DNA of 32,751 nt from Kiritimatiellia bacterium (GTDB lineage Bacteria; Verrucomicrobiota; Kiritimatiellia; RFP12; UBA1067): NCBI GenBank assembly GCA_017631385.1, contig JAGBTH010000025.1, positions 1 to 32,751 on the forward strand, in the 5' to 3' direction. A program made the position numbers and the translations under genes. Of the stretch, positions 1-8,871 are shown in pieces (position 1 is the stretch's first letter; every line of letters starts with the position of its first letter). Under the pieces are notes generated by a model. It was given only the letters and a program-made list of their open reading frames with translations. It was not told the DNA's origin and did no database searches.

Positions 1-2023
1 CTCCCGCGACTACACCGTGACCAGCGTCGCCACTACCACCAAAAGCTGTTACATAATCAACACCATTGACCTTAAGAGAAGAATTGGATCCAGCAGCGCC
101 TGCGCCCTTACCATTAGTGCCTGTAGAATATGAAGTAGACTTTTTACCGCCATCGCCGCCAGCACCAACATTAAATGAGACTACATCGCCGGCTTTTAGA
201 CTGAAAATCGAACCCGCGACAACACCGCCGCCGCCGCCGCCAGCGCCACCTTCGTATTCACTCGTAGCGTATGCCGCGCGACCACCGCCGCCGCCGCCAC
301 CACCAACGACGAGATATTTTACATATTTTAAATCCTTAGGAGCCTTCCACGTATAAGAGGCAAAGAAGTTAGTAATAACAACAGCTACCTCATCACTATT
401 CTTACCAAGCCCGGTTACAGTATAACCCGCGTCAGAAATCGCATTCTTAGATATTCCTGCGCTAGCTACTACCTCTGTAATTGACCACGAAATCTGAGCA
501 TTAGCGGTAGTACCATCTTCCCAAGTATACCCTGACTTAAGAGCGAGAGTAGCAGTATAAGAGCCAATATCAGTCGCTTTCGAAACACCTGAAATTGTAT
601 AGCGAGCATCCTCAGGAACACCAACAAGTTCGCCGCCTGTATAAGTAAACGAATTACCAGTAGGCTTAGTAACTTTAGCTGCTACAGACTTCGTCTCGAT
701 ATCTTCGAGCATGATAGACTGGAAGTCGGCAATAACGGCGGCTGAATCGCTCGAACCGCTATACTTACCACTGGCAACAGCCTTAGCGCAACACTCCTTA
801 AGATATGCTACACAGGCTTCTTTAAAATTCGATCCATACGTATTAAGTAATGTGTTTTTAATATTAGTAAGACCGAGGTAACCCATTACATCGCTCTGAC
901 CAGAGGCGTTCATAAATACGTCACTCTTCGCGTCAGAATACCAGGTAAAGCCGAAGTCACGACGGCAATCAGTTTCAGAAACACCGAGAGAGCCTAAGAT
1001 AATATACGCGAGCGCACCAGTACGATCCTTACCATGGGAGCAATGGAAGAGAGCCGGTTCACCCTTCTTAATTGACTTATAAAGTTCATAAAAGCCCATC
1101 CAAAATGATGCTTTATATTTATCCTGGCTAAATAATGCGCTATAAGACGGGAACTGACCGGGAGCATAAAAGTCAACGCAATAACGCCTTACTTTAGGGC
1201 CAATACTAGACTCGTCAATCGTTAAATATCCGTAATTATTCCACTCACATCGCCAACCAGTCCATGCACCCTGCCAACCATTCGTAGCCGTAAACCCGTA
1301 CTTAACCAAATGATCTACACCTTGGCGAAGATCTACATCCAAGCGAATCTTTAAATTGTCCTGAAGATGGGTAATTGGAGAATAAATCTCTTCACCGTCT
1401 CTAGCACTACAGAATTCCAACTGCGCAGAACGATAGAGTAAACCCTGCTGTACTCGTTTAGTACCATCTGATGTAAGCCAGCCGCCGATATCACGCCCAA
1501 CACTAGCCTCGCCACCAGAAGCAAAAGGATTCTGATCGGCATAAATAACGCGAGGAGTACGCTGCATGGTATAGAAGTGACCCGTTACGCTCGCGCCGGT
1601 AGAGTCAGTAACTGTCCAAGTATAATTTCGGCCCACTTCAGGATCGAAATACGTAATAGCATTACCCTCAGTCTGAGCAGTATATAAAGGCTCTGCCGAC
1701 GCGTTCTTCTCTAAGTCACGCGTACGATAAAGCTTAACCGTACTCACACCCTTAGAGCCAACCCACTGTAATTTAATCGGTATTGAGTTAGTCGAAACAT
1801 CAACCATCGCATTCGCACGGAACGAACTCGTATGCGTACCTTCATAATAGGTCGACTGTTCAAGGTAGGTATCTGAATTAATATCCTCCCAAATGCGATC
1901 ACTGACCGTTTTAATTTCAGAGTAATCAGCCGGACTTACAATTACTGGCGCCGCGAAAGCACCAAATGCGAACGCTAATATAGTAGTAGCAATCGCTACA
2001 CCATAACGCACTAAACGAATCAT
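1..2023 (-). CDS. Secreted tyrosine phosphatase with Ig-like and glycine-rich domains (C-terminus beyond window)
   Basis: The open frame starts at an ATG with a strong ribosome binding site (AAGGAG) and stays open to the window edge, giving at least 674 residues. Residues 1-23 form a signal peptide ending in GAFAAP. A beta-rich stretch follows, then a Y_phosphatase3-type domain: YRSAQL near residue 195, DVDLR with Asp231, and the loop HCSHGKDRTG with nucleophile Cys328 and Arg334. Residues about 445-515 resemble a bacterial Ig/MBG-like domain (FTYTGGELV...). From about residue 555 the protein is glycine-rich, with runs of seven and six Gly coded by GGC/GGT codons, like the glycine-rich domains of surface proteins. 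The family hydrolyses phosphotyrosine, but related secreted enzymes can act on lipid or inositol phosphates, so the substrate is unknown. The stop codon and any C-terminal sorting signal are not visible. Start and phosphatase call are firm; the Ig-like assignment is weaker. Confidence 0.85.
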   Translation of the reverse strand, partial: MIRLVRYGVAIATTILAFAFGAFAAPVIVSPADYSEIKTVSDRIWEDINSDTYLEQSTYYEGTHTSSFRANAMVDVSTNSIPIKLQWVGSKGVSTVKLYRTRDLEKNASAEPLYTAQTEGNAITYFDPEVGRNYTWTVTDSTGASVTGHFYTMQRTPRVIYADQNPFASGGEASVGRDIGGWLTSDGTKRVQQGLLYRSAQLEFCSARDGEEIYSPITHLQDNLKIRLDVDLRQGVDHLVKYGFTATNGWQGAWTGWRCEWNNYGYLTIDESSIGPKVRRYCVDFYAPGQFPSYSALFSQDKYKASFWMGFYELYKSIKKGEPALFHCSHGKDRTGALAYIILGSLGVSETDCRRDFGFTWYSDAKSDVFMNASGQSDVMGYLGLTNIKNTLLNTYGSNFKEACVAYLKECCAKAVASGKYSGSSDSAAVIADFQSIMLEDIETKSVAAKVTKPTGNSFTYTGGELVGVPEDARYTISGVSKATDIGSYTATLALKSGYTWEDGTTANAQISWSITEVVASAGISKNAISDAGYTVTGLGKNSDEVAVVITNFFASYTWKAPKDLKYVKYLVVGGGGGGGGRAAYATSEYEGGAGGGGGGVVAGSIFSLKAGDVVSFNVGAGGDGGKKSTSYSTGTNGKGAGAAGSNSSLKVNGVDYVTAFGGSGDAGHGVVAG

Positions 2024-2062
2024 ACTTAACTCCTTAATATTCGTAGGAATACAATTCTAAGG

Positions 2063-2081
2063 GCAAGCGTCTCCCGCTCGC
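2063..2081 (-). promoter_or_regulatory. Hairpin in the likely 5' leader of the phosphatase mRNA
   Basis: On the minus strand GCGAGCG pairs with CGCTTGC (seven pairs, one G-U) around a GGAGA loop, about 40 bases before the ATG. It is a stable-looking leader structure in an otherwise AT-rich region. A GGA in a loop is the kind of site CsrA/RsmA binds, but nothing else here supports that. Confidence 0.3.
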
Positions 2082-2259
2082 TATTACCTTAAAAATACAC
2101 AATAAACACTCACGGCTAACGGTTCCCAGTCGTTATGCCTAAAGTAATCTAAAATGCTTATACTCCAACAAGATACCAAAATTTTATTATTTTTTTTACA
2201 AAGGCGCAAGCACGCCCAACATCAATAAACGAGCAAAATGTAATTAAATTAAGTAAAAG

Positions 2260-2320
2260 AGGTGTTTTTATGAATATATAAAAATTACATATAATTGAAT
2301 ACAGCTTTTATAAAACACCT
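2260..2320 (-). repeat. Inverted repeat, possible terminator after tRNA-Leu
   Basis: Perfect 9-bp arms (AGGTGTTTT and AAAACACCT) enclose a 43-bp AT-rich loop. On the minus strand the second arm is followed by CTTTTACTT, which is moderately T-rich. It could terminate the transcript that ends with the tRNA, but the loop is long and the arms are AT-rich. Confidence 0.3.
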
Positions 2321-2388
2321 AGCGATTTATTTTTAAGCCTTGCGCGATTTAGAGGAAAAAATTAAAAATAAAAAACGAGCCTAAGAAT

Positions 2389-2470
2389 TGGTGCACCCGG
2401 AGGGACTCGAACCCCCACGCCGAAGCAGTGGAACCTAAATCCACCGTGTCTGCCATTTCACCACGGGTGC
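2389..2470 (-). tRNA. tRNA-Leu (anticodon UAG), CCA encoded
   Basis: The minus strand folds as a class II tRNA of 82 nt. The acceptor stem is GCACCCG with CGGGTGC, the D-arm matches the leucine pattern (GTGAAATGGCAGAC), and the anticodon stem GTGGA/TCCAC holds loop TTTAGGT with anticodon TAG. A short variable arm and the T-arm GGGGGTTCGAGTCCCTC follow. The CCA end is encoded. The gene begins 7 bp after the dnaJ stop, so it is probably cut from the argG-grpE-dnaJ transcript by RNase P and other nucleases. Confidence 0.95.
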
Positions 2471-2477
2471 AGTAAAA

Positions 2478-3671
<1,194 letters not shown>

Positions 3672-3674
3672 TTA

Positions 3675-4319
3675 TCAAGAAGCCTTTCCAGAGCTTACGA
3701 CAACTTGAGCCGCGCGTAAGACCTTACCCTTAAGCATCCAGCCGCGCTTAGCCTCGTTAGAAACCTTACCCTCTTCTACCGTGTCGCTAGGAAGCTGAGC
3801 AATAGCATCCATCTTCTCGGTATCAAGTTCAAGCCCAACAGAATCGAACGGCTCAGCGCCATGATCCTTAAGAGCATTAAGAAAGGTATCATAAACGAGC
3901 TGAACACCCTTAACAAAAGGATCTTCTTTATTAGCAGTCGTAGAAAGAGCTAACGAAAGATTATCTACAACAGGTAAGAAATCCTTTAAAATATCGCTCT
4001 CGGCATAACGAAAGATATCTTCGCGATCACGTTGGGTACGCTTTTTAAAGTTGTCGAAATCAGCGAGAAGTCGAGCATAATGATCCTTCCAGTCGGGCTC
4101 GACTGGCTTTTCGGCTTTTTCTGCAGCCTTAGGCTCTTTTTCTGCAGATTCCGCAGCACCATCAGCCGCAGCCTCTTCAGGAACAGCCTGAGCTTCGCCT
4201 TCAGCAGCTTTAGGCTCCTTAACCTCAGCCGTCGCTTCAGACGCTACTTCATCTTTCTTGTCAATTTCGCTATTCAACTTCCTATACCTTTTAGCTTGTC
4301 GTGATCTACCGAACTGCAT
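3675..4319 (-). CDS. grpE: Nucleotide exchange factor GrpE
   Basis: GrpE releases ADP from DnaK in the DnaK/DnaJ/GrpE cycle. The 214-residue protein has a basic N-terminus, a low-complexity Ala/Glu/Lys-rich coiled-coil region (about 20-75), and the GrpE core from DWKDHYARLLADFDNFKKR through to the conserved C-terminal beta domain (LRAAQVVVSSGKAS). The core length and motifs are normal for the family. The start lies 7 bp after the argG stop, so the two genes are almost certainly co-transcribed and possibly translationally coupled. dnaJ follows after 15 bp. Confidence 0.95.
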   Translation of the reverse strand: MQFGRSRQAKRYRKLNSEIDKKDEVASEATAEVKEPKAAEGEAQAVPEEAAADGAAESAEKEPKAAEKAEKPVEPDWKDHYARLLADFDNFKKRTQRDREDIFRYAESDILKDFLPVVDNLSLALSTTANKEDPFVKGVQLVYDTFLNALKDHGAEPFDSVGLELDTEKMDAIAQLPSDTVEEGKVSNEAKRGWMLKGKVLRAAQVVVSSGKAS

Positions 4320-4326
4320 AGCTTAA

Positions 4327-5559
4327 TTAAGCCTTAATCTGGCCGGATTTAGCGAGCATCTTAGCCTCGACAGACTGAATCTCGGCGAAGCCCTGGGAGC
4401 TATGGGGGTTAAGACCGTCCGAAGCTTCCATGGAGCTGTCGGCCTCATTATAAATCGTAGCCTTAAGACCCTTTAAGGATTCAAAGAAGATATTACCCTT
4501 ATAAAGCCCAAGCGTAACCTCAGCCGTAGCCTTATCAGCCCAAACCTGAATAGCATTACGGGCAGCACGCGTAGCAGGATCGAACCAACGGCCATCATAA
4601 ATCTGGTCCGAAACGAACTTCGAAAGCTGCATGAAGAGTAAGTAGCTGCGACGATCCATTACACCTTCGTAGATGTACTTAAGACCCCATGAGAGAACTT
4701 CCATACCAGGAGCCTCATATACGCCGCGGCTCTTAGTACCGATAATACGGTTCTCAAGAGCGTGCTTCATACCAATACCATTACGCCCGCCGATCTTATT
4801 GACTTCGAGCATAACTTCATAAGGAGTCATCTTCTTACCATTAATGGCTACGCAGCGACCCTTCTCGAACTTAAGAACAATCTTCTCGACCTTATTAGGA
4901 GCCTTCTCGGGCCATACGCCCATCGTAGGCTTAACGATACGCATCGAAGTTTCCATCGACTCGAGATCCTCAGCCTCATGAGAGAGACCAGCGAGATTAG
5001 CGTCGGTCGAATACTTCTTCTTAGTGCCGACGAACGCTTCAATACCGCGCTTCTTAAGAAACGCTACCATCTCGGTACGACCGGGGAACTCCTTAAGGAG
5101 GTCGCTGTCGCGCCAAGGCGCATAAACACCAAAGTTCGGATCAAGAACATTGGTATAACGCTCAAAGCGCATCTGATCATTGCCGCGGCCCGTAGCGCCG
5201 TGGACGAGAACCTGGCAACCAGCCTTCTTCATCGCGGGAAGAAGCTTCTGAACCGTTACAGCGCGAGCGATGCCCGTCGAATTCCAATATCCGCCATCAT
5301 ACATAGCCTGACACTTAACAGTCTCAAAGCAGATATCGGCCATCTCTTTAGTAACATCAACGATGGTCGTATCGACGCCAGTAGGAGCCATACGCTTAGC
5401 AATATCGTTAATATCCTTCTCGTCAGCCTGGCCTACATTAGCAGAAAACGCCTTAACCTTAACGCCAGCATCAAGAAGAACACAGCAAATCGTCTTAGAA
5501 TCAAGACCGCCAGAAACGCATACACCTACGGTCTTACCTTTGAGATCTTCTAGTTTCAT
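4327..5559 (-). CDS. argG: Argininosuccinate synthase
   Basis: Joins citrulline and aspartate with ATP to form argininosuccinate, the penultimate step of arginine synthesis. The 410-residue protein has the N-type ATP-pyrophosphatase loop (VSGGLDS, residues about 15-21, where many homologues have SGGLDTS), the ATGRGNDQMRFE motif for ATP and citrulline binding, and the conserved C-terminal segment with LYKGNIFFE. The start has a good site (AAAGGA six to seven bases before ATG) and an extended -10 promoter upstream. It heads an operon with grpE and dnaJ rather than sitting with argH or other arginine genes. argH is not in the window. Confidence 0.95.
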   Translation of the reverse strand: MKLEDLKGKTVGVCVSGGLDSKTICCVLLDAGVKVKAFSANVGQADEKDINDIAKRMAPTGVDTTIVDVTKEMADICFETVKCQAMYDGGYWNSTGIARAVTVQKLLPAMKKAGCQVLVHGATGRGNDQMRFERYTNVLDPNFGVYAPWRDSDLLKEFPGRTEMVAFLKKRGIEAFVGTKKKYSTDANLAGLSHEAEDLESMETSMRIVKPTMGVWPEKAPNKVEKIVLKFEKGRCVAINGKKMTPYEVMLEVNKIGGRNGIGMKHALENRIIGTKSRGVYEAPGMEVLSWGLKYIYEGVMDRRSYLLFMQLSKFVSDQIYDGRWFDPATRAARNAIQVWADKATAEVTLGLYKGNIFFESLKGLKATIYNEADSSMEASDGLNPHSSQGFAEIQSVEAKMLAKSGQIKA

Positions 5560-5592
5560 ATCGATATTCCTTTCAATTCAAATTGAGCACAT

Positions 5593-5601
5593 ATTATATC
5601 A
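5593..5601 (-). promoter_or_regulatory. Extended -10 promoter element of argG-grpE-dnaJ
   Basis: The minus strand reads TGATATAAT: a perfect TATAAT with the TGn extension, about 33 bases before the argG ATG. No good -35 sits at 17 bp (GTGACA lies at 20 bp), which is acceptable for extended -10 promoters. The same nine bases recur before fucI and proS and at the end of the racemase gene. Confidence 0.7.
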
Positions 5602-5653
5602 CATTTCTCAATAAATTGTGTCACTATTTTTTAAAAAGTCTATATTTCAAGGC

Positions 5654-5680
5654 AAAACAACCTTCTTTTACTAGGTTTTT
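5654..5680 (-). terminator. Weak intrinsic terminator after rpoN
   Basis: On the minus strand AAAACCT and AGGTTGTTTT can pair around the loop AGTAAAAGA, followed by a T-rich run. It lies about 40 bp after the rpoN stop and before the argG promoter. The stem is AT-rich, so termination would be weak. Confidence 0.4.
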
Positions 5681-5720
5681 ATTAAAAACTCAAAAAAATA
5701 TGCACAGCACACCAAAGCTT

Positions 5721-7139
5721 TTATAGCGCTTTCGTGCGTTCTGACGCGCCTGGGATTCCTAAAATAGTTCTATACTTAGCAACAGTACGACGAGCTACTG
5801 AATAGCCTTTCGCTTTTAAAATTGAAGAAATTTTATCATCAGAGAGCGGTTTTGAATGATCTTCAGAATCAACAATAGCCTTAAGTTCATTAAAAACTGC
5901 ATCTTTAGACACTACCCCACCATCACTCGTCGCGCAACCTGATACAAAAAACCGTCGCAATTCTACCGTTCCACGTGGGGTTGAAACATACTTATCATTA
6001 ACAGTGCGAGAAACTGTCGCTGCATGAACACCAACCGTTTTCGCTATTTCCTGCATCGTAAGAGGCTTTAAACCCTTAAGCCCCTTTTCAAAAAACTTTT
6101 TTTGGGCGTCAAAAATAGCTTGGGCAATATTCGTCACAGTCTCCTCACGCTTTTTTATTGCCTCAATAAGCTCCTTAACAGAAGCAATTTTAACGCGAAT
6201 ATATTCCCTCGTTTCAGCATCAATAGAGGGATCATTGAGCATTTTAAGATAGCGCGGCGAAATTCTAATTTCAGGTAAGCTCCTAGCATCAACACGAGCC
6301 TCCCAGCCATCAACAGTCTTAACGGCGTGAACTTCGGGATTAACATAATTAACGCCCTTACCAGAGCGCGAATATGCACGCGCTGGACGAGGATCTAAAG
6401 TTCTAAGAGCCGAAAGAACATCAGCGTAACGCTCATGACTCATGCCAAGAGACTTTTCAACGTTAGCTATTCGACCTTCAGCAACATCTTTTAAGAGCTT
6501 TTTCTCCAATAACTCGCGAACCTCATCTTTATATGGTGATGAATCTAGTTTATCTATTTGAGCTAAAAGACATTCTTCTAACGTTATCGAGCCACATCCA
6601 GGCGGATCAAAGGTCTTAATTATACTTAATACTTCACAAATCTTCTCTTTACTCTCACCTGTAACCATCATTAAATCAGGTATTGAGCCAGAAAAATATC
6701 CATCATCATTCAACTCTCCAATGAGAATCTCAGCTAGTTGAAAATCATCCTCCTCAAGTTCAGATGTTTTAATCTGAGATAAAAGATGCTCTTCTAAAGT
6801 CTCTTCACTCGTCCTTGACTCTAAAAAACTCTGTCGACGATCCATAGCCTCGGCATCGGCTTCATAAAAGGAATCGGGAGCTGAATCGTCTTCGGGATAA
6901 TCGTCTTCGCGAGACTTTTCTTCTTGAACGGATTCTCGTTCTTTTTGAGAAACAGTATCTTTTTCTAATGTTCGCTCAACATCATCAATAATCGGATTAG
7001 TTTCAAGTTCACGATTAAGCTCAGCTCGCAATTCAGGTAGGCTCATCGCCAACATATCCAACCCGCGCAGAAGTCGCGGCATAAGGACCATCGACTGAGA
7101 CTGAGACCCATGCTGTGAACCTGATAATATTTGAGGCAT
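5721..7139 (-). CDS. rpoN: RNA polymerase sigma-54 factor RpoN
   Basis: Alternative sigma factor that recognises -24/-12 promoters and needs AAA+ activators. At 472 residues it has the glutamine-rich region I at the N-terminus (QSQSMVLMPRLLRGLDMLAM), an acidic region II (about 55-95), the core-binding domain, a helix-turn-helix around residues 365-400 (LTMQEIAKTVGVHAATVSR), and the RpoN box ARRTVAKYR at 449-457. All hallmarks are intact. Its ATG overlaps the stop of the upstream ATPase gene in the sequence TAATG, which suggests translational coupling. No bacterial enhancer-binding protein is encoded in the window, so its regulon cannot be judged; linkage to a pilus or secretion ATPase fits the common role of sigma-54 in surface structures. 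Confidence 0.97.
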   Translation of the reverse strand: MPQILSGSQHGSQSQSMVLMPRLLRGLDMLAMSLPELRAELNRELETNPIIDDVERTLEKDTVSQKERESVQEEKSREDDYPEDDSAPDSFYEADAEAMDRRQSFLESRTSEETLEEHLLSQIKTSELEEDDFQLAEILIGELNDDGYFSGSIPDLMMVTGESKEKICEVLSIIKTFDPPGCGSITLEECLLAQIDKLDSSPYKDEVRELLEKKLLKDVAEGRIANVEKSLGMSHERYADVLSALRTLDPRPARAYSRSGKGVNYVNPEVHAVKTVDGWEARVDARSLPEIRISPRYLKMLNDPSIDAETREYIRVKIASVKELIEAIKKREETVTNIAQAIFDAQKKFFEKGLKGLKPLTMQEIAKTVGVHAATVSRTVNDKYVSTPRGTVELRRFFVSGCATSDGGVVSKDAVFNELKAIVDSEDHSKPLSDDKISSILKAKGYSVARRTVAKYRTILGIPGASERTKAL

Positions 7140-8830
7140 TACTGATCCTCTGTAACGCGCATAATTTCCTTAACACTCGTAACACCACGAAACGCCTTAG
7201 CCCAACCGTCTTCACGAAGGGTTTTCATACCCTTCGCTAAAGAGCGGTTTCTAATTTCAGTAGCGTTCTCGCGACGAACAATCGCGCCTTCAATCTCCTC
7301 ATCGACTTCCAGAACTTCAAAGAGAGCGCGTCGTCCTTTATAACCAGTACGCGAACAAGCGTCACACCCATTAGGCTCAAAGACTGTATTCTTTTCAGGA
7401 GCGTAATTAAGAGTATAATACTTCATATCCAAAGGTACTTCCTTCATGCACTTCGGACATAGGCGACGGCAGAGACGCTGACCCATAACGCCAGCAACAG
7501 CCGAGGCGATCAAGAACGGCTCTACACCCATATCAATAAGACGAGGGAATGTGCCAGCAGCATCATTCGTATGCAAGGTCGAAAATACCATGTGGCCTGT
7601 AAGAGAAGCGTTAATCGCGATTTCAGCAGTCTCACGGTCACGAATTTCACCGACCATGATAATATCGGGATCTTGACGCAAGAACGCTCGTAAGGCTAGC
7701 GCGAAGGTCATACCTATATCAGGATGCATCTGAACCTGATTGATGCCAGCCATGTGATATTCAATCGGGTCTTCGGCAGTCATTATTCGAACATCTATCT
7801 TATTGACCTCATGAAGGAACGAATAAAGCGATGTCGACTTACCGGAACCTGTAGGACCTGTAACAAGAAAGATACCATTAGGGCGGTGAATAATCTTATC
7901 TACAACAGCGAAATCGCGCTCATTAAAGCCCAGATCAGCCATTTTAACGAAGCTACCGCTCTTAGCGAGAAGACGCAATGAAATAGACTCACCATACGCC
8001 GCGGGCATAGTCGAAACACGAATATCAATATCTTGACCCGCGATTCTAATACCGATACGACCGTCCATAGGTAAGCGCTTCTCGGCGATATCAAGATTAG
8101 CCATAACCTTAATACGTGAAATAATAGCAGCTTTAAGCCTATTAAGTTGAGGGGGTACATCAACCTTATGGAGCATGCCATCAATACGATAGCGGATTCT
8201 AAGCTCTGTTTCTTGAGGCTCAATGTGGATATCAGTCGCACCTTGGCGATCAGCTTCAACAATAATCTGGTTTACAAAGCGAACGATCGACGCCTCTTCG
8301 CCCATTTCGTTGACATCAATTTTGGTCATCGCTCCAAATTCATCGTCAACGGAATAGCGATCGTCCTCAATCATTTTTTCGATCGCATCGGCACCAACAC
8401 CATAATATTTCTTTACAGCCTTTTCGACTTCTTCCTTAGTCGCTAAAGCCATCTTAATAGGACAATTAGCGATAAGGCGTAAAGAATCAATAGGAGTCGT
8501 ATCGAATGGATCAGAAGCAACAATCGTCATTGACTGACCATCACAACGATACGGCAATACATTATATTGGTAAACTGCACTAGCAGGAATTTTAGTTAAA
8601 GCTTCAGCAGTCGGCTGATTATGCTCTAAATCAATAATCTCAAGCCCCAACGCTGAGCCTACCCCCGCTAAAACCTCAATCTCACGATGACCACCAAATT
8701 TGATAGCCGCCTCACAAAGACTCATACCTGGATTTTCAGCGCGAGCAGAAATAATGCGAGAAATCTGCTCGCTTGAAAAAACACCAGCAGTCTTTAAGAC
8801 AATATTCGTTAGTGATGCATTTTCAGTCAT
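7139..8830 (-). CDS. Type II secretion / type IV pilus assembly ATPase (GspE/PilB family)
   Basis: Hexameric ATPase that powers pseudopilus or pilus assembly from the cytoplasm. The 563-residue protein has an N-terminal MshEN/T2SSE_N domain (about 1-150), a linker, and the secretion ATPase domain with Walker A GPTGSGKST at 325-333, the Asp box and Walker B DPDIIMVGE at 387-395, and the His box with HTND. A zinc-binding module has cysteines at 454, 458, 461, 489 and 492. Extension-type features (zinc site, MshEN) favour GspE/PilB over the retraction ATPase PilT. GspE and PilB cannot be told apart without the rest of the machinery, which is absent here. There is no clear ribosome binding site: a -10 element sits 9 bp before the ATG. 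rpoN follows with a 1-base overlap. Confidence 0.92.
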   Translation of the reverse strand: MTENASLTNIVLKTAGVFSSEQISRIISARAENPGMSLCEAAIKFGGHREIEVLAGVGSALGLEIIDLEHNQPTAEALTKIPASAVYQYNVLPYRCDGQSMTIVASDPFDTTPIDSLRLIANCPIKMALATKEEVEKAVKKYYGVGADAIEKMIEDDRYSVDDEFGAMTKIDVNEMGEEASIVRFVNQIIVEADRQGATDIHIEPQETELRIRYRIDGMLHKVDVPPQLNRLKAAIISRIKVMANLDIAEKRLPMDGRIGIRIAGQDIDIRVSTMPAAYGESISLRLLAKSGSFVKMADLGFNERDFAVVDKIIHRPNGIFLVTGPTGSGKSTSLYSFLHEVNKIDVRIMTAEDPIEYHMAGINQVQMHPDIGMTFALALRAFLRQDPDIIMVGEIRDRETAEIAINASLTGHMVFSTLHTNDAAGTFPRLIDMGVEPFLIASAVAGVMGQRLCRRLCPKCMKEVPLDMKYYTLNYAPEKNTVFEPNGCDACSRTGYKGRRALFEVLEVDEEIEGAIVRRENATEIRNRSLAKGMKTLREDGWAKAFRGVTSVKEIMRVTEDQ

Positions 8831-8839
8831 AACGATACT

Positions 8840-8869
8840 ATTTTACCAAAAGAAGTACGGTAAGCTCAA
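8840..8869 (-). promoter_or_regulatory. Promoter of the gspE/pilB-rpoN pair, probably leaderless
   Basis: The minus strand has TTGAGC, an 18-bp spacer ending in TGG, then TAAAAT (an extended -10). Only 9 bp separate the -10 from the ATG, so transcription should start at or just before the start codon. It begins right after the stop of the DUF5009 gene. Confidence 0.5.
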
Positions 8870-8871
8870 CA

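Larger units (their letters stand above)
2024..2388. other. AT-rich intergenic region between tRNA-Leu and the phosphatase gene
   Basis: This 365-bp stretch has no convincing open frame on either strand. It is AT-rich and should hold the end of the argG-grpE-dnaJ-tRNA transcript and the promoter and leader of the phosphatase gene. A T-rich tract lies directly downstream of the tRNA on the minus strand. There is a long-looped inverted repeat in the middle and a small GC-rich hairpin near the phosphatase start; both are listed separately. I did not find a confident -10/-35 pair. Confidence 0.6.

Noticed and set aside
216-303. GCC/CCG trinucleotide runs as a possible microsatellite or phase-variable tract
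   Set aside because: The period is 3 and the codons mix GGC and GGT for glycine, so length changes would not shift the frame; it is best explained as a glycine-rich domain.
66-356. Proline-rich open frame on the plus strand
   Set aside because: It is the reverse complement of the glycine-codon runs in the phosphatase gene, not a separate gene.
2063-2081. CsrA-binding hairpin
   Set aside because: A GGA in the loop of one hairpin is too little; the Shine-Dalgarno is not covered and no second site was seen. Kept only as a leader hairpin.
4762-5553. Open frame of 263 codons on the plus strand, opposite argG
   Set aside because: It lies entirely opposite a well-supported gene, has no ribosome binding site or recognisable motif, and is explained by the codon bias of argG.
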